From assembly GCA_017558005.1 (NCBI GenBank), contig JAFYWN010000002.1, positions 1 to 63,969 on the forward strand: a DNA stretch of 63,969 nt. The letters are read 5' to 3'. A program made the position numbers and the translations under genes. Below the pieces are notes generated by a model. It had not been told where the DNA came from, ran no database searches, and saw nothing but the letters and a program-made list of their open reading frames with translations. Position 1 is the stretch's first letter; each line of letters opens with the position of its first letter. The DNA is from Kiritimatiellia bacterium (lineage in GTDB: Bacteria > Verrucomicrobiota > Kiritimatiellia > RFP12 > DVOR01). Shown here piece by piece: positions 16,334 through 26,263 of the stretch.

Positions 16334-19068
16334 ATGCCCTCTCTCTCCTCTTCCGCAACACCCTGAAGAAAGACCGCCTGCGCCTCGGATGCGCAGGGTT
16401 TGGGGTTGCCGCCGCCACCGCCCTCCTCACATGGACGCTTGGCCTCGCGGTCACCACGTGGTGGCAGGGCCGCCCTCTCAGTGAAACTATGGGCAAACCC
16501 TTTGACTGTTGGGTCGCCACCAACCGCGCCTCTGGTGCCGCCCCCAAAGGGACTGGCCATCAAAATCTCACCCACGCCTCGCCCATCAAAATGATTCCGC
16601 AGGCCGTAGCCGAAGCCGTCCTTGCCTCGCCAGATATTGAATCGTGCCTCACCACCACCGTCTTCCGTTGTCGACTCGATTGGCGTCCTGAGGGTCGCCC
16701 CCAACAAGGCCCTGGCGCAGGCGGTGGCATCTCCCCTGTGCGCGATTTCTCCCAGTGCCCTTACCCCGACGGTCTCGCCGCAGGACGTTGGCCCACGCCT
16801 AATGCCGCCGAACCCGAATTTGTCATCAGCCCCTTTGCCTTTGGCCCCGAGGGACTTAAGGCGGCGCCCCCGATTGGCACGCGCTTGCCAGTCGTCACAC
16901 CTGGTGGTACCATGGAGGCCACCCTCTGCGGTTATCTCGCCGAGACCATCCGCCCCGTTAGCGGTTTCCCCACGATGTTCGCCTCCGACACCCTCGCAGA
17001 CGCCGCCGCCCTCGCCAATACGGAAGACCAATGCAACCTGATGCTCATCCGCCTCAAACCCTTCCGATCCCCAGATGCGCTGGCCCAAATGGTGCGCACC
17101 ATCTCCCCTGATGATGACTCGGCACGCCTCATCACCCGCGCAGACCTCTTGCGCCAACTCCGTTCCGACGCCATCCAGAGTCTCTCTCGCCAAGTCCCTC
17201 TCTTGGTTATTCTTGCCTGCGTGGCCACCCTCTGCATGATTGTCAATGCGCTCTGCGCCGGCATTGAACAAAATCGCCTGCGCTACGCCCGCCTCCGCGC
17301 CCTCGGCATGACCGCGACCCAACTCGTCCACCTTCTCTTAAAGGAAGGCGCGTTCCTTGCCAGTGTGGGTGGGTGCATTGGCTTCTGCATCGGCTGGGGC
17401 GTGCTCGCCACCTTCGTTGCCACGCGTCCCCTCATCTTCCCCGATGGACTCCACCTCGGGTGGCAAGTGCCCGTGGGCGTCTTAGCTCTGCTCACCCTCT
17501 CCACGGGGGCCGCCCTCATTGTACCCACGCGTCGCATTCGCGCACTCTCCCCCTGCGAATTCCGTACGTTACCCACCTGCACGGCGCTCAATCGTCCCCT
17601 GCGCTCGCTCCTCATTGCGACGGCGATGCTCCTGCCCGTCTTAGCGACCCCCTTCATCTTTTCGGCACATCCTCTTTGGCGAAGCGCCTTCTTCCTGCTG
17701 ATGGGGTTGCCCCTCACCGTTTGGGGGCTATTGCGCATTGTGCGCCCCCTCCTTTGGGCCTGCGAACGCCTCTTCGCCACACCAATTGGCCTCCTCCTCC
17801 ATCTGCGCCCCGAACTCTTACAAGGCTGCCTCACGCGCTTTGCGGATCGCAATGCACGCATGGCAATGATGCTCGCCACAGGACTCGGTGCCTTCTTTGC
17901 CATCCACCTCTGGGGCGCCTCACTCACCGCACCCTTCATCCCCTCGCGCAATTTACCAGATGCGATTGTCTCCCTCTTGCCCGACGGCATCTCCGCAGAG
18001 GGCGCCGAACGCTTGCAACAAGCCCCCCTCAATGGCGTGACCCTCACCCCCTTCTTCGCTGAACAGTACTGCCTGCATGAAAAGGTCATGAATGCCATCC
18101 GTGACCGCACCGGCATCTTGCCGAAGCAGAATAACATCCTACTCATGGGCTCCCCTGGTGAAACAGGCGTCACCGTCACGGCGATGTTTGCCCGTCAAAC
18201 AGGTTTAACGGTGGGCGATACCTTTTATATCCAACGCAAAAATCGCGCCGGCGAGACCTTTGATCTCCCCCTCACCATCACCGAAGTGCGCGCCATCAAT
18301 TGGCACCTCTTCACCGCCCGTGCCCGACTGCGCGCCCGCAATGGCGCCCCCATGGGCACCCTCGGTCCCGTCTTTGTGGGTGCAGACATCTTTAAGGCAT
18401 GGGATCCCGAACAAAGCAAGCGCCCACGCTTCCTTTGGGCCACGCTCCCCCCTGAAGCACCGCAAGATGACACCGCGCTCTACTCCTTCTCTGACCAACT
18501 CGAACTGACGCTCCAGACCATTACCAATGCCGATGCCGCCGCACACCCTCACTATGCCACGCCCTTTGGCGGCAAACCCAAACCTGGCCAAAAACCTGCC
18601 GCCCCCGCCAATGTAGTAGTCCACCTGCGCGACGAAATCAGCACTGGAACCATCGCACATAGTAATGAACTCCTCGCCGACCTCGCACGCATCCCGCTCT
18701 GGTCGTTGCTCATCCTCTGCACTGGCTTTATCTCCCTTTTGGCGGCGAATGTCCGCGTCATGGGGGATGAACTCCGCACCCTCCATGCCATTGGCATGAC
18801 GAAAGGGCAAATGGGTCGCTTCCTCTTTGCGCAAATGCTCCTCCTCACCCTTGCAGCACTGCTCACCGCATTGCTCTTTGCCTTCACGGCGGGTTGGGGC
18901 TTTACAGGGTGGACCCTCGCGTGGATGCCCTTTGGCGGCTTACCCATCGGCATTGCCATCCCATGGCATCCGCTTGCCATCGGCACACTTGTGCTCCTTG
19001 CTACGACCTTCATTCTCACCCCTTTACCGATTCACCTTCTCCTCAATCGCCTCCTCGCACGACGTTGA
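16330..19068 (+). CDS. FtsX-like ABC permease, double-module
   Basis: A 912-residue membrane protein. An N-terminal membrane segment (about residues 15-40) is followed by a large extracytoplasmic domain, a set of three hydrophobic segments (about 285-415), further hydrophobic segments (about 420-475), a second soluble domain, and a C-terminal FtsX-type set (about 790-905) with TLHAIGMTKGQMGRFLFAQ. The first FtsX set carries RYARLRALGMTATQLVHLLL. It thus has two permease halves in one chain. Overlaps the ATPase gene by 4 bases and is followed 20 bases later by a leucine-rich repeat gene. Confidence 0.85.
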   Translation: MNALSLLFRNTLKKDRLRLGCAGFGVAAATALLTWTLGLAVTTWWQGRPLSETMGKPFDCWVATNRASGAAPKGTGHQNLTHASPIKMIPQAVAEAVLASPDIESCLTTTVFRCRLDWRPEGRPQQGPGAGGGISPVRDFSQCPYPDGLAAGRWPTPNAAEPEFVISPFAFGPEGLKAAPPIGTRLPVVTPGGTMEATLCGYLAETIRPVSGFPTMFASDTLADAAALANTEDQCNLMLIRLKPFRSPDALAQMVRTISPDDDSARLITRADLLRQLRSDAIQSLSRQVPLLVILACVATLCMIVNALCAGIEQNRLRYARLRALGMTATQLVHLLLKEGAFLASVGGCIGFCIGWGVLATFVATRPLIFPDGLHLGWQVPVGVLALLTLSTGAALIVPTRRIRALSPCEFRTLPTCTALNRPLRSLLIATAMLLPVLATPFIFSAHPLWRSAFFLLMGLPLTVWGLLRIVRPLLWACERLFATPIGLLLHLRPELLQGCLTRFADRNARMAMMLATGLGAFFAIHLWGASLTAPFIPSRNLPDAIVSLLPDGISAEGAERLQQAPLNGVTLTPFFAEQYCLHEKVMNAIRDRTGILPKQNNILLMGSPGETGVTVTAMFARQTGLTVGDTFYIQRKNRAGETFDLPLTITEVRAINWHLFTARARLRARNGAPMGTLGPVFVGADIFKAWDPEQSKRPRFLWATLPPEAPQDDTALYSFSDQLELTLQTITNADAAAHPHYATPFGGKPKPGQKPAAPANVVVHLRDEISTGTIAHSNELLADLARIPLWSLLILCTGFISLLAANVRVMGDELRTLHAIGMTKGQMGRFLFAQMLLLTLAALLTALLFAFTAGWGFTGWTLAWMPFGGLPIGIAIPWHPLAIGTLVLLATTFILTPLPIHLLLNRLLARR

Positions 19069-19088
19069 GCCCCAATAGGTTGCTTGCC

Positions 19089-21158
19089 ATGAAGAGATTC
19101 TTGTTCACTCTCTGCTTCGCCCTCTTCGCGTCCCTCTCGCTCGCGACGCCTGCGCAGTGGAAGTGGGTAGATGCCGCCGAATATGACGAAGCTAAATCCA
19201 CCGAGGACGGCATCATTATCACAGGACTCCAACATCCTCACCCAGACCAATTAGATATCCCCAAAATAATCAATGGCAAGCCCGTAATCGCGATCGGTCG
19301 CTTCGCCATTGGCTCTTGTTGCGAGGCTGAAAATCACGGACAACACATCACCCTCACCCTGCCCGAAACCATTAAGACCATCCACATCGGCGCCTTTTTA
19401 AATTGGACAGACCTCCGCGCCATTCACCTCCCCGAAGGATTAGAGACCCTTGAGGCGCTCACCTTTGGCTTCTGCGAGGGACTCACCTCCATTACCCTTC
19501 CCGCCTCCCTTACGTCGATTGTGCGCAATCCTTTCCGCGGCTGTGTTGCATTAACCGAGTTCAAGGTCTCCCCGGACAATCCCAAATACACCGCCATCAA
19601 TGGCCTCCTCTGCAGTAAAGACGGCAAAACACTCTATGCCGCCCCTGGTGGATTAAGCGAAATCATCATCCCAGAAGGCATCACCATCATTGCGGAGGAG
19701 GCCTTCTGTAATTGTGATAACCTGACAACCGTTGTGTTCCCAAGCACCCTTTTGCGCATCGGGGATGACGCCTTTTCGGAGTGCCAAAAGCTCACCACCA
19801 TCACCTTACCCGAGGGGCTCACCACGATTGATGGCCGCGCGTTCTTTTCGTGTAGCAACCTCAAAGAGGTGACTCTCCCAAGCACCCTCACCACGATTGG
19901 GCCAGCCACCTTTTCATCATGCACCGCACTCACCTCTATTGCCTTGCCTCCTCACCTCACCACCCTTGGACTAAGAGCCTTTGGTGAATGTACCGCCCTC
20001 ACCGCGATTACAATTCCCCCAACAATCAAAACGATTCAATACGCCACCTTTAGCCAGAGCACTGCGCTTCGCACGGTACACCTTCCAGAAGGGCTTGAAA
20101 CCATTGAAGGAGACGCCTTTTTGAACTGCGAGGCCCTCTCCGCCATCACCTTACCCGAAGGCCTCAAACAAATTGACACCCACGCCTTCTGTAAGTGCCG
20201 TAACTTAACCGAAATCACCCTTCCCACGACGCTCTCCGAATTTGAAAACCCCTTCTCTGCGTGTGACCACTTGACCACCCTTCACCTCTCCCCCGACCAT
20301 CCACACTTCACCCTTCGCCACGGCCTCCTCTACGACAAGTCGGGCCAAACACTCCTTTGTGTTCCCCCAGGATTATCAACGGTAACCCTCTCCGAAGGCG
20401 TCACCACCATTGGGGAAAACGCCTTTAGTGGCAATCCCCACCTCACCTCGCTCACCCTTCCTGACACCGTCACCACCATTGAGGAAGGCGCCTTTGAGAG
20501 GTGTTCTGCGTTGCGCACCATCACCCTCCCCAAGGGCCTTACCACGATTAACGACTTCGCCTTTTCGCACTGCGCCCACCTAACAGAAATCACCCTCCCG
20601 GATAGCATTACCCTCCTCGGCATATGCCTCTTTAACGAATGCAAAGAACTGGCCTCCGTCCACCTTCCTAAAGGACTCACCAAGCTTCCCTTCGGCACCT
20701 TTGGGGGTTGCCCCAAAGTCCTCCCCCTCACCCTCCCTCAAGGGATGACCACCATTGATTCCAGGGCCTTTGACGTGTATTTCATGATCGAAAATCCTCC
20801 CAAAGAACTCCTTTATGAAAGCGCCGCACAAAAGGTGCTTATCCGTGCGCCCCTCACGCTAAAAGGCACCTTTAATATCCCTGAAAGTGTCATTTCAATT
20901 CAAGATTTCGCCTTTGAAGGGTGCACTGAATTGACCCACGTCATCCTTCCTACCAACCTTAAAACCATCGGACAAAGCGCCTTCATGGGATGCGAAGCCC
21001 TCACGGCAGTCACCTTTAAAGGCCCCCCTCCAAACGAGATCGACGATCTCGATGGTGAGCTTCCAAAGCATTGCACGCTCTTCTATCCCCCTGAACACGC
21101 CGATGCCTGGCAAGCCCTCGCCGAAGATATCTCCATTCCCATCAAACCTAACCCCTAA
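19089..21158 (+). CDS. Secreted BspA-type leucine-rich repeat protein
   Basis: A 689-residue protein. Residues 1-19 form a signal peptide (MKRFLFTLCFALFASLSLA). The rest is largely made of LRR_5 (BspA-like) repeats of about 23 residues with the pattern L-P-E-G-L-T-T-I, A-F-x-x-C, L-T-x-I-T-L-P. At least fifteen copies are visible. BspA-type proteins bind host matrix or other bacteria in several gut and oral species. I start at ATG 19089; the frame runs farther upstream but only overlaps the permease. No LPXTG or PEP-CTERM tail is present. Position suggests co-transcription with the ABC pair. Confidence 0.85.
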   Translation: MKRFLFTLCFALFASLSLATPAQWKWVDAAEYDEAKSTEDGIIITGLQHPHPDQLDIPKIINGKPVIAIGRFAIGSCCEAENHGQHITLTLPETIKTIHIGAFLNWTDLRAIHLPEGLETLEALTFGFCEGLTSITLPASLTSIVRNPFRGCVALTEFKVSPDNPKYTAINGLLCSKDGKTLYAAPGGLSEIIIPEGITIIAEEAFCNCDNLTTVVFPSTLLRIGDDAFSECQKLTTITLPEGLTTIDGRAFFSCSNLKEVTLPSTLTTIGPATFSSCTALTSIALPPHLTTLGLRAFGECTALTAITIPPTIKTIQYATFSQSTALRTVHLPEGLETIEGDAFLNCEALSAITLPEGLKQIDTHAFCKCRNLTEITLPTTLSEFENPFSACDHLTTLHLSPDHPHFTLRHGLLYDKSGQTLLCVPPGLSTVTLSEGVTTIGENAFSGNPHLTSLTLPDTVTTIEEGAFERCSALRTITLPKGLTTINDFAFSHCAHLTEITLPDSITLLGICLFNECKELASVHLPKGLTKLPFGTFGGCPKVLPLTLPQGMTTIDSRAFDVYFMIENPPKELLYESAAQKVLIRAPLTLKGTFNIPESVISIQDFAFEGCTELTHVILPTNLKTIGQSAFMGCEALTAVTFKGPPPNEIDDLDGELPKHCTLFYPPEHADAWQALAEDISIPIKPNP

Positions 21159-21224
21159 GCTTTGAGCTTAAGGTCTAAAGTAGTTGATGGCAAAGCCTGT
21201 CACGACACTTGATTAACCCCTTCC

Positions 21225-21744
21225 TTTCACGCACACTGAAAGTGTAGCAAAGCGGAGCCAAGTAGTCAACTCTACCGACCCAGGTAAGCGAAAATTTCGC
21301 GATAAGTAGGCGAAATTTCCGCTTGAAAATCGCTGACTTTGGTCACCCCAAATCGCTGACTTTGCTCAGGAATTTCGCTGATATTGCTCGCCAATTTCGC
21401 TGATATTGACCCGGAATTGCTTTAGCTTTCCCCAAAAAAGCTGCTACTTGTTGATAACTTTTCTACCACTCTGGGTCAAAAATTTCGCAAGGAAGCCGCT
21501 GTAGCGGAGTTGATTTCGCTCCATTTTCGTCTTATCCCTTTATTCATCAATGAGTTATGCAGTTTTAACAAAATTGAGCAAAAGTGCCGAAAAACCTCCG
21601 AATCGCCGACAAATTTTCAAAAAACTGCGTCGTAAAATGTGAATTGTTGATAACTTGTTGATAACTCAAAAAAGTTTTCAACAGGCGAAAAATCGCCAAT
21701 TTTTTCGAAAAAGTGACAAATCTGCGTAAGGGAATTTTGAAAGG
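21225..21744 (+). repeat. Long intergenic repeat family R2, copy A
   Basis: About 515 bases, recurring at 38801-39317 and 63064-63553 in the same orientation. It opens with ACACTGAAAGTGTAGC, then ACCGACCCAGGTAAGCGAAAA. An array of 22-bp units of the type AATTTCGCTGATATTGCTC runs from 21326 to 21414. Boxes TTGTTGATAACTT occur at 21448-21460 and twice at 21644-21667. A hairpin GTTGATAACT/AGTTTTCAAC follows at about 21657-21682. Mismatches are scattered and no reading frame is conserved. No gene is visible in 21159-22201. Confidence 0.9.
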
Positions 21745-21779
21745 ATAAAAGCGATAAAAAGGATAAAAGCGATAGAAGG

Positions 21780-21915
21780 GATGATGTGGGGGCGACGCCG
21801 CCCCCACTCCCCTGCGAGAGCACAGCTTATCGTAGCCCCTGCCCACCGCGGCAGGGGTGAGTCCTGCACGCTACGCATCCTGACGGATGCTTTTACTGGT
21901 GCTCTCGAGGAGAAA
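21780..21915 (+). repeat. Palindromic repeat family R1, fullest copy
   Basis: Begins GATGATGTGGGGGC with a GTGGGGGC/GCCCCCAC hairpin (21786-21808), continues with CCGCGGCAGGGGTGAGTCCTGC (a GCAGG/CCTGC stem) and CGCTACGCATCC-TGAC-GGATGC, and ends AGGAGAAAAGAAAG. An inverted counterpart lies at 34030-34165. A CGGGGAGCG-TAG-CGTCCCCG hairpin follows at about 21943-21963. Confidence 0.8.
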
Positions 21916-22157
21916 AGAAAGAAAGGCAAGAGCACGAGGGGTACGGGGAGCGTAGCGTCCCCGTCGTTTGGTACCACTCTGGATAGCGGATAGTTAGAAG
22001 ATGGTATTTATCGTCTCTCTGCCCACTGCGACAGGGGGACTTCGCAGAGGAGAGATAGGCTAGAAGCCGCCAAAAGTCCTCACCAACGGCGGGTGGGAAA
22101 ATCTGGTAAAGTGTGCTTGTTTTTTACAGTAGGGGTGATTTCCATAAAGGTCTTTTG

Positions 22158-22166
22158 TGCTATACT
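22158..22166 (+). promoter_or_regulatory. Extended -10 promoter of prfB
   Basis: TGC-TATACT within TTTTGTGCTATACTTTAT, 35 bases before the prfB ATG. The -35 region is weak, as expected for an extended -10. Confidence 0.55.
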
Positions 22167-22201
22167 TTATAGAGAACGCACCTATGTGGAGTTTTATTTA
22201 G

Positions 22202-23332
22202 ATGTTTAACAGGGATGAAATTGTTGCACGCATTACCACGTTGAAGAACGGCGTGGAGGAGATGCGCGGTTATTTGAAGATTGAAGAGCGCAAGGAGCGC
22301 CTTGCGCAGGCAGAAGCGCGTCAAGCAGAACCAGGTTTTTGGGACAATCCAGAGGCGGCGCGGTCGGTAATTGCTGAAGGCAATGCCGAAAAGGCTTTCA
22401 TTTATCCGTATGATGATTTGGTTTCTGCCGTGGAAGAGGCAGAAATGGCACTTGAGATGGCGGACGCAGAGGAGCCGGGTCCTGAACAGGATACGATGGC
22501 GGAAGAAGCTGTGGCAAGTCTGGATCGTGCCGAGAAGATTGAAGACAAGCTGCGTTTGCAGTCTCTGCTCTGCGGCAAACTGGATTCGTGCAATGCCATT
22601 TTGACGTTGCACTCTGGCGCGGGTGGCACGGAAGCATGTGACTGGGCGTCGATGCTCTACCGCATGTATCAGATGTATGCTGACGATGCGGGCTTCGAAG
22701 TGGAAGTGCTCGACTTCCAGCCTGGTGATGAAGCGGGCGTAAAGAGTGTGATGTTCGTGGTCAAGGGCGCTTATGCTTATGGCTATTTGAAGGCCGAACG
22801 TGGCGTGCACCGCTTGGTGCGCATCTCGCCGTTTGACGCGGCAAAGCGTCGTCACACCTCCTTCGTTTCGCTTGATGTCGTGGCAGAAATTTCCGATGAT
22901 GTGGACATCGAAATCAAGGAAGAAGATTTACGCGTGGACACCTACCGCGCAGGCGGTGCAGGTGGTCAGAAGGTGAACAAGACCGACTCGGCCGTTCGCC
23001 TCACGCACATCCCCACGGGCATCGTGGTGGCCTGCCAGGTGGAACGTTCGCAACACCAAAACAAGGCGCGCGCCATGCAGGTGTTGAAGGCAAAACTTTA
23101 CGAATTGGAAATGGACAAGAAGCGTAAGGAAATGGAACGTTTTTATGGCGACAAGGGCGAAATCGCCTGGGGCAGCCAGATCCGTTCTTACGTTTTCCAG
23201 CCGTACACCATGGTGAAAGACCACCGAACAGGGTATGAAAATGCCAACGTTCAGGGGATGATGGACGGCAAGTATGTTCAAGGATTTGTCGAAGCTTATC
23301 TGAAGCAACGTGCTCAGGAAGCCCAACAATAA
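22202..23332 (+). CDS. prfB: Peptide chain release factor 2
   Basis: A 376-residue class I release factor reading UAA and UGA. The codon-recognition tripeptide is SPF ([15 protein letters not shown]) and the catalytic loop is [12 protein letters not shown]. Length and the N-terminal coiled domain match RF2. The coding sequence is continuous: [14 protein letters not shown] corresponds to the region where many bacteria, including Escherichia coli (LRGYLD), need a +1 frameshift at an in-frame UGA. Here the codons are GGT TAT TTG AAG without a stop, so that feedback control is absent. GTGGAG lies before ATG 22202. The pyrophosphorylase gene follows after 33 bases. Confidence 0.96.
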   Translation: MFNRDEIVARITTLKNGVEEMRGYLKIEERKERLAQAEARQAEPGFWDNPEAARSVIAEGNAEKAFIYPYDDLVSAVEEAEMALEMADAEEPGPEQDTMAEEAVASLDRAEKIEDKLRLQSLLCGKLDSCNAILTLHSGAGGTEACDWASMLYRMYQMYADDAGFEVEVLDFQPGDEAGVKSVMFVVKGAYAYGYLKAERGVHRLVRISPFDAAKRRHTSFVSLDVVAEISDDVDIEIKEEDLRVDTYRAGGAGGQKVNKTDSAVRLTHIPTGIVVACQVERSQHQNKARAMQVLKAKLYELEMDKKRKEMERFYGDKGEIAWGSQIRSYVFQPYTMVKDHRTGYENANVQGMMDGKYVQGFVEAYLKQRAQEAQQ

Positions 23333-23365
23333 ACTTCATTCACACAACACTCAAGGAGAAATTCA

Positions 23366-24706
23366 ATGGAATTCACTGACGCTAAAACACTGCTTGAAAC
23401 CAATGGTCAGGGTCATGTGCTCGCCTTCTGGGATAAGCTCAATGCAGATGAACAGACTGCTTTGTTGGAACAGATCGCAACCTTGGATTTCGCCGCGATT
23501 GCTCGCATGCAGGGCATTTTGAAGGACGCGGGCACTCCTGCCGCTGCCGCAGGCGCATTTGAACCCGCCCCTGTGGAAGTTCCTGAAGGCGATGCACTGC
23601 AGGCTTGCGTGGCAAAGGGTGAGGAACTCTTGGCCGCTGGTAAGGTGGCTGCACTGCTCGTGGCAGGTGGTCAGGGCTCTCGTCTCGGTTATGAAGGTCC
23701 TAAGGGTGCCTACCCCATCGGCCCCATCACCGATCGTTCGCTCTTCTGGTTCCATGCGCGTAAGATTCTCGGCTTGAACCGCACCTACAAGACGCGCGTG
23801 CCCTTCTACATCATGACGTCGGATACGAATGATGCCGCGACCCGCGCTCACTTCGAAGAAAATGACTACTTTGGCTTGCCGCGTGAAGACGTCTTCTTCT
23901 TCGTGCAGGGCATGTGGCCTGCATTGACCACCGATGGCAAGATTATCCTCGACAAGCCCGGTCACATCTTCATGAGCCCTGACGGTCACGGCGGCATGCT
24001 CGCTGCATTGGATCGTTCGGGTGCGCTCGAAGACATGGCCAAGCGTGGCATTGAGCAGGTCTTCTTCTTCCAGGTCGACAACCCGATGGTTGCCATCGCT
24101 GACCCCTCTTTCGTGGGCATTCACGCCGCCAAGGGCGCAGACATGACGCTCAAGGTCTGCAAGAAGCGTGACGCACATGAAGGTATGGGCGTGGTGGTGA
24201 TCCGCGATGGTCACTACGCCATGGTGGAATACTCTGAACTCTCTGACGAACAGATGGAACGCACCAATGCCGACGGCTCGCTCTGGTTGGCCTACGGTTC
24301 GCCCGCAATTCACATGTTCTCCTACGCCTTCTTGAAGTCCGAAGCAGAACGCGCCATGCCGCTCCACCTCGCATTCAAGAAGATCGCAATGGTCAATGAA
24401 GCAGGCGAAATCGTTAAGCCCGAAAAGCCGAACGGTTACAAGTTCGAAAAGTTCATCTTCGACGTCATCCCGAACGCCAAGACCCTCGCTTGCCTTGACT
24501 TCGACCGCGAACAGGAATTCTCTCCTGTGAAGAATGCCGAAGGCAATGACTCCCCCGCGACCACCAAGCGTGACCTGCAGAAGAAGTGGCGCGCATGGCT
24601 CGAAGCCGCCGGCGTGACGGTCCCCGCAGACACCCTGATCGAAATCGATCCGGCTTACGCCCTCGATGCCGCTCAGTTGAAGGCAAAGGGTCTCCAGATT
24701 GGTTAA
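23366..24706 (+). CDS. UDP-N-acetylglucosamine pyrophosphorylase-like, eukaryote type
   Basis: A 446-residue nucleotidyltransferase of the UDPGP type 1 family (UAP1/AGX relatives). It makes a UDP-sugar from UTP and a sugar 1-phosphate in the cytoplasm. The uridine-binding motif LVAGGQGSRLGYEGPKG is at residues 98-114; further family features are MTSDTNDAATRAHFEEN, PDGHGGMLAAL, FFFQVDNPM and PNGYKFEKFIFD. The bacterial GlmU type is a different fold. AAGGAG precedes the ATG. Likely co-transcribed with prfB and ends at a strong terminator. Whether the product is UDP-GlcNAc, UDP-GalNAc or UDP-glucose is not decided by sequence alone. Confidence 0.85.
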   Translation: MEFTDAKTLLETNGQGHVLAFWDKLNADEQTALLEQIATLDFAAIARMQGILKDAGTPAAAAGAFEPAPVEVPEGDALQACVAKGEELLAAGKVAALLVAGGQGSRLGYEGPKGAYPIGPITDRSLFWFHARKILGLNRTYKTRVPFYIMTSDTNDAATRAHFEENDYFGLPREDVFFFVQGMWPALTTDGKIILDKPGHIFMSPDGHGGMLAALDRSGALEDMAKRGIEQVFFFQVDNPMVAIADPSFVGIHAAKGADMTLKVCKKRDAHEGMGVVVIRDGHYAMVEYSELSDEQMERTNADGSLWLAYGSPAIHMFSYAFLKSEAERAMPLHLAFKKIAMVNEAGEIVKPEKPNGYKFEKFIFDVIPNAKTLACLDFDREQEFSPVKNAEGNDSPATTKRDLQKKWRAWLEAAGVTVPADTLIEIDPAYALDAAQLKAKGLQIG

Positions 24707-24733
24707 TTGACCAACGGGAATTTCCCACAAAAC

Positions 24734-24771
24734 ACGACTCGTTCGCACTTGCGGGCGAGTCGTTTTCTTTC
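24734..24771 (+). terminator. Intrinsic terminator after the pyrophosphorylase gene
   Basis: ACGACTCG (24734-24741) pairs with CGAGTCGT (24755-24762), extended inward by TTCGC/GCGGG with wobble pairs, then TTTCTTTCC. Confidence 0.85.
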
Positions 24772-24982
24772 CCCAAAAAACCTTTGAAAATATGAACGCG
24801 TGCATGTATTCAAGGACACCAAAGACATCAATGACGTGCAAAAGAACCACAAGAAACATCCCGCGTCCTTAACGTCCTTTTACCTGTGCGAGAAAACACC
24901 CTACACTAGCCTCACCCCCGCGTTGAAGTCCCTATAGTCCTTGAGATTCTTGAGACCTTTAACCTGCGGGATACACAGAGGC

Positions 24983-25001
24983 GAGAAAAGGCGCCTTTCT
25001 C
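24983..25001. repeat. Near-perfect 19-bp palindrome in a gene-free gap
   Basis: GAGAAAAGGCGCCTTTCTC, broken only by one extra A. It lies about 180 bases before the M23 peptidase start. Could be an operator or a decayed terminator. The rest of 24772-25160 shows nothing else I can name. Confidence 0.4.
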
Positions 25002-25160
25002 ATCGGCGACCGTTCCATGTCTCCTTTAGCCTCGCCATCACACAAGCGCCACCAGAACTCCGCCCCTATAACTTAAAAACTCCGGCCCCATGAGACCATC
25101 CCTCACTCCTCGCCGAAAGGGGGAACGCCTACAAAAAAATGATTTTTAAAGGTCCTTTTA

Positions 25161-25169
25161 TGATATACT
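25161..25169 (+). promoter_or_regulatory. Extended -10 promoter of the M23 peptidase gene
   Basis: TGA-TATACT, ending only 12 bases before the ATG at 25182, so the transcript start is predicted about 6 bases before the codon. No ribosome site is visible. Confidence 0.55.
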
Positions 25170-25181
25170 TTAATAATAGAG

Positions 25182-26249
25182 ATGTTTACGCGACGAAATT
25201 TTCTTAAAGCGACTGCGAGCACCCTCAGCGCGAGTGTGTTCCCACTTCTTGCGCAAAGCGCCCCTCCCGCAAAACCCCTTCGTGGGCTTCGCCTCTATCC
25301 CCCCACGGGCCAACAAGTCTTAGACGGTTCGCTCCGGGATGGTATTTTTATGGACACGGGCACGGGAAAACCTGAGAGTGGCATGTTTGGTAATACGCGC
25401 CGATATGCCGATGGTTCGCCACGCTTCCATGAAGGCATTGACATCGCCCCTGTGCAACCCTGGCGCCGCACCGACGAACCCGATGATCGCGTTTGTGCCG
25501 TAGCAGAAGGGCGCGTCGTCTACATCAACGACTGCACCAAAAACTCCTCCCTTTACGGCAACTACGTGGTGCTGTGGCATAAAATTCCAGATTTTGGCAA
25601 TGCTTACACGCTCTACGCCCATCTCCACCATGTTGACGCCTCGCTCAAAGTGGGCGAAAAGATTCCTGCGCGCACCGTGCTTGGCATCATGGGGCACACC
25701 CCCGATATCCCACGGGCACGCAGCCACCTGCACTTTGAAATTGGGTTAATGCAAAATAGCTTTTATCCCATGATTGACCCACAGCATGGCATTTGGAATG
25801 GCGCCAACCTCTTCGGAATCGACCCATGCGTTGCCTTTGGTGCGCAACGTCATAAGGGCATCTTTGACTTTGACGACTACCTCTCCAAGAAGCCAGAGGC
25901 CTTTTGTGTGGCGATTGACGGGAAATACCTCGTCAACCGTTTGGGCGGGCTGCGCCTGACCTGTTCACACATGCCCTACCTGCGTCGTCACGCACCCGCC
26001 ACCATCTCTGCGGAGCGTGCGTATGCCATCGCCTTCTCCCGTGAAGGCATCCCCCTTTCTGTTCGTGAACTGCCGGCTGAAGTGAAGCCGGGGACCATTT
26101 TGACCGAAAACACCGCCGAACTCCGCCGTGGCAGACCCTTTGTCAAACATGGCGAGTTAACCAAACGTGGTGAAGCCCTCTTGGAGGGGTTGCTCGTTTG
26201 CCCAGGATTTCCTCCACGCTCAACCGAGAAACAAGGTGAAGTAGGATAA
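25182..26249 (+). CDS. M23-family (LytM-like) peptidase, Tat signal
   Basis: A 355-residue exported protein. A twin-arginine signal (TRRNFLKATAS) opens the sequence. The peptidase core shows RFHEGIDIAP (zinc His and Asp at about residues 85-89) and HLHFEIGL (the HxH motif at about 184-186), the ligand set of M23 zinc endopeptidases that cut peptidoglycan cross-bridges. Export through Tat would deliver a folded, metal-loaded enzyme. It is followed 14 bases later by a glycosyltransferase gene. The message appears to be nearly leaderless. Confidence 0.82.
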   Translation: MFTRRNFLKATASTLSASVFPLLAQSAPPAKPLRGLRLYPPTGQQVLDGSLRDGIFMDTGTGKPESGMFGNTRRYADGSPRFHEGIDIAPVQPWRRTDEPDDRVCAVAEGRVVYINDCTKNSSLYGNYVVLWHKIPDFGNAYTLYAHLHHVDASLKVGEKIPARTVLGIMGHTPDIPRARSHLHFEIGLMQNSFYPMIDPQHGIWNGANLFGIDPCVAFGAQRHKGIFDFDDYLSKKPEAFCVAIDGKYLVNRLGGLRLTCSHMPYLRRHAPATISAERAYAIAFSREGIPLSVRELPAEVKPGTILTENTAELRRGRPFVKHGELTKRGEALLEGLLVCPGFPPRSTEKQGEVG

Positions 26250-26263
26250 AGGAGAAACGCACC

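Noticed and set aside
16330..19068. FtsX-like permease as two fused separate genes
   Set aside because: The frame is continuous and two-module FtsX permeases of this size are known.
21326..21414. 22-bp array as a CRISPR
   Set aside because: Units are contiguous without spacers and no cas genes are in the window.
21225..21744. R2 as the replication origin
   Set aside because: Three copies in 42 kb, no dnaA, dnaN or rpmH nearby, and boxes differ from the DnaA consensus. A DnaA-binding role other than origin is still open.
22262..22300. Programmed frameshift in prfB
   Set aside because: The reading frame is open through the site with no UGA.
23363..24859. 498-codon open frame antisense to the pyrophosphorylase gene
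   Set aside because: It mirrors the codon use of the real gene, has no ribosome site and no family features. Similar long antisense frames (14480-15526, 40402-41553, 44021-45124, 54149-55255) are explained the same way.
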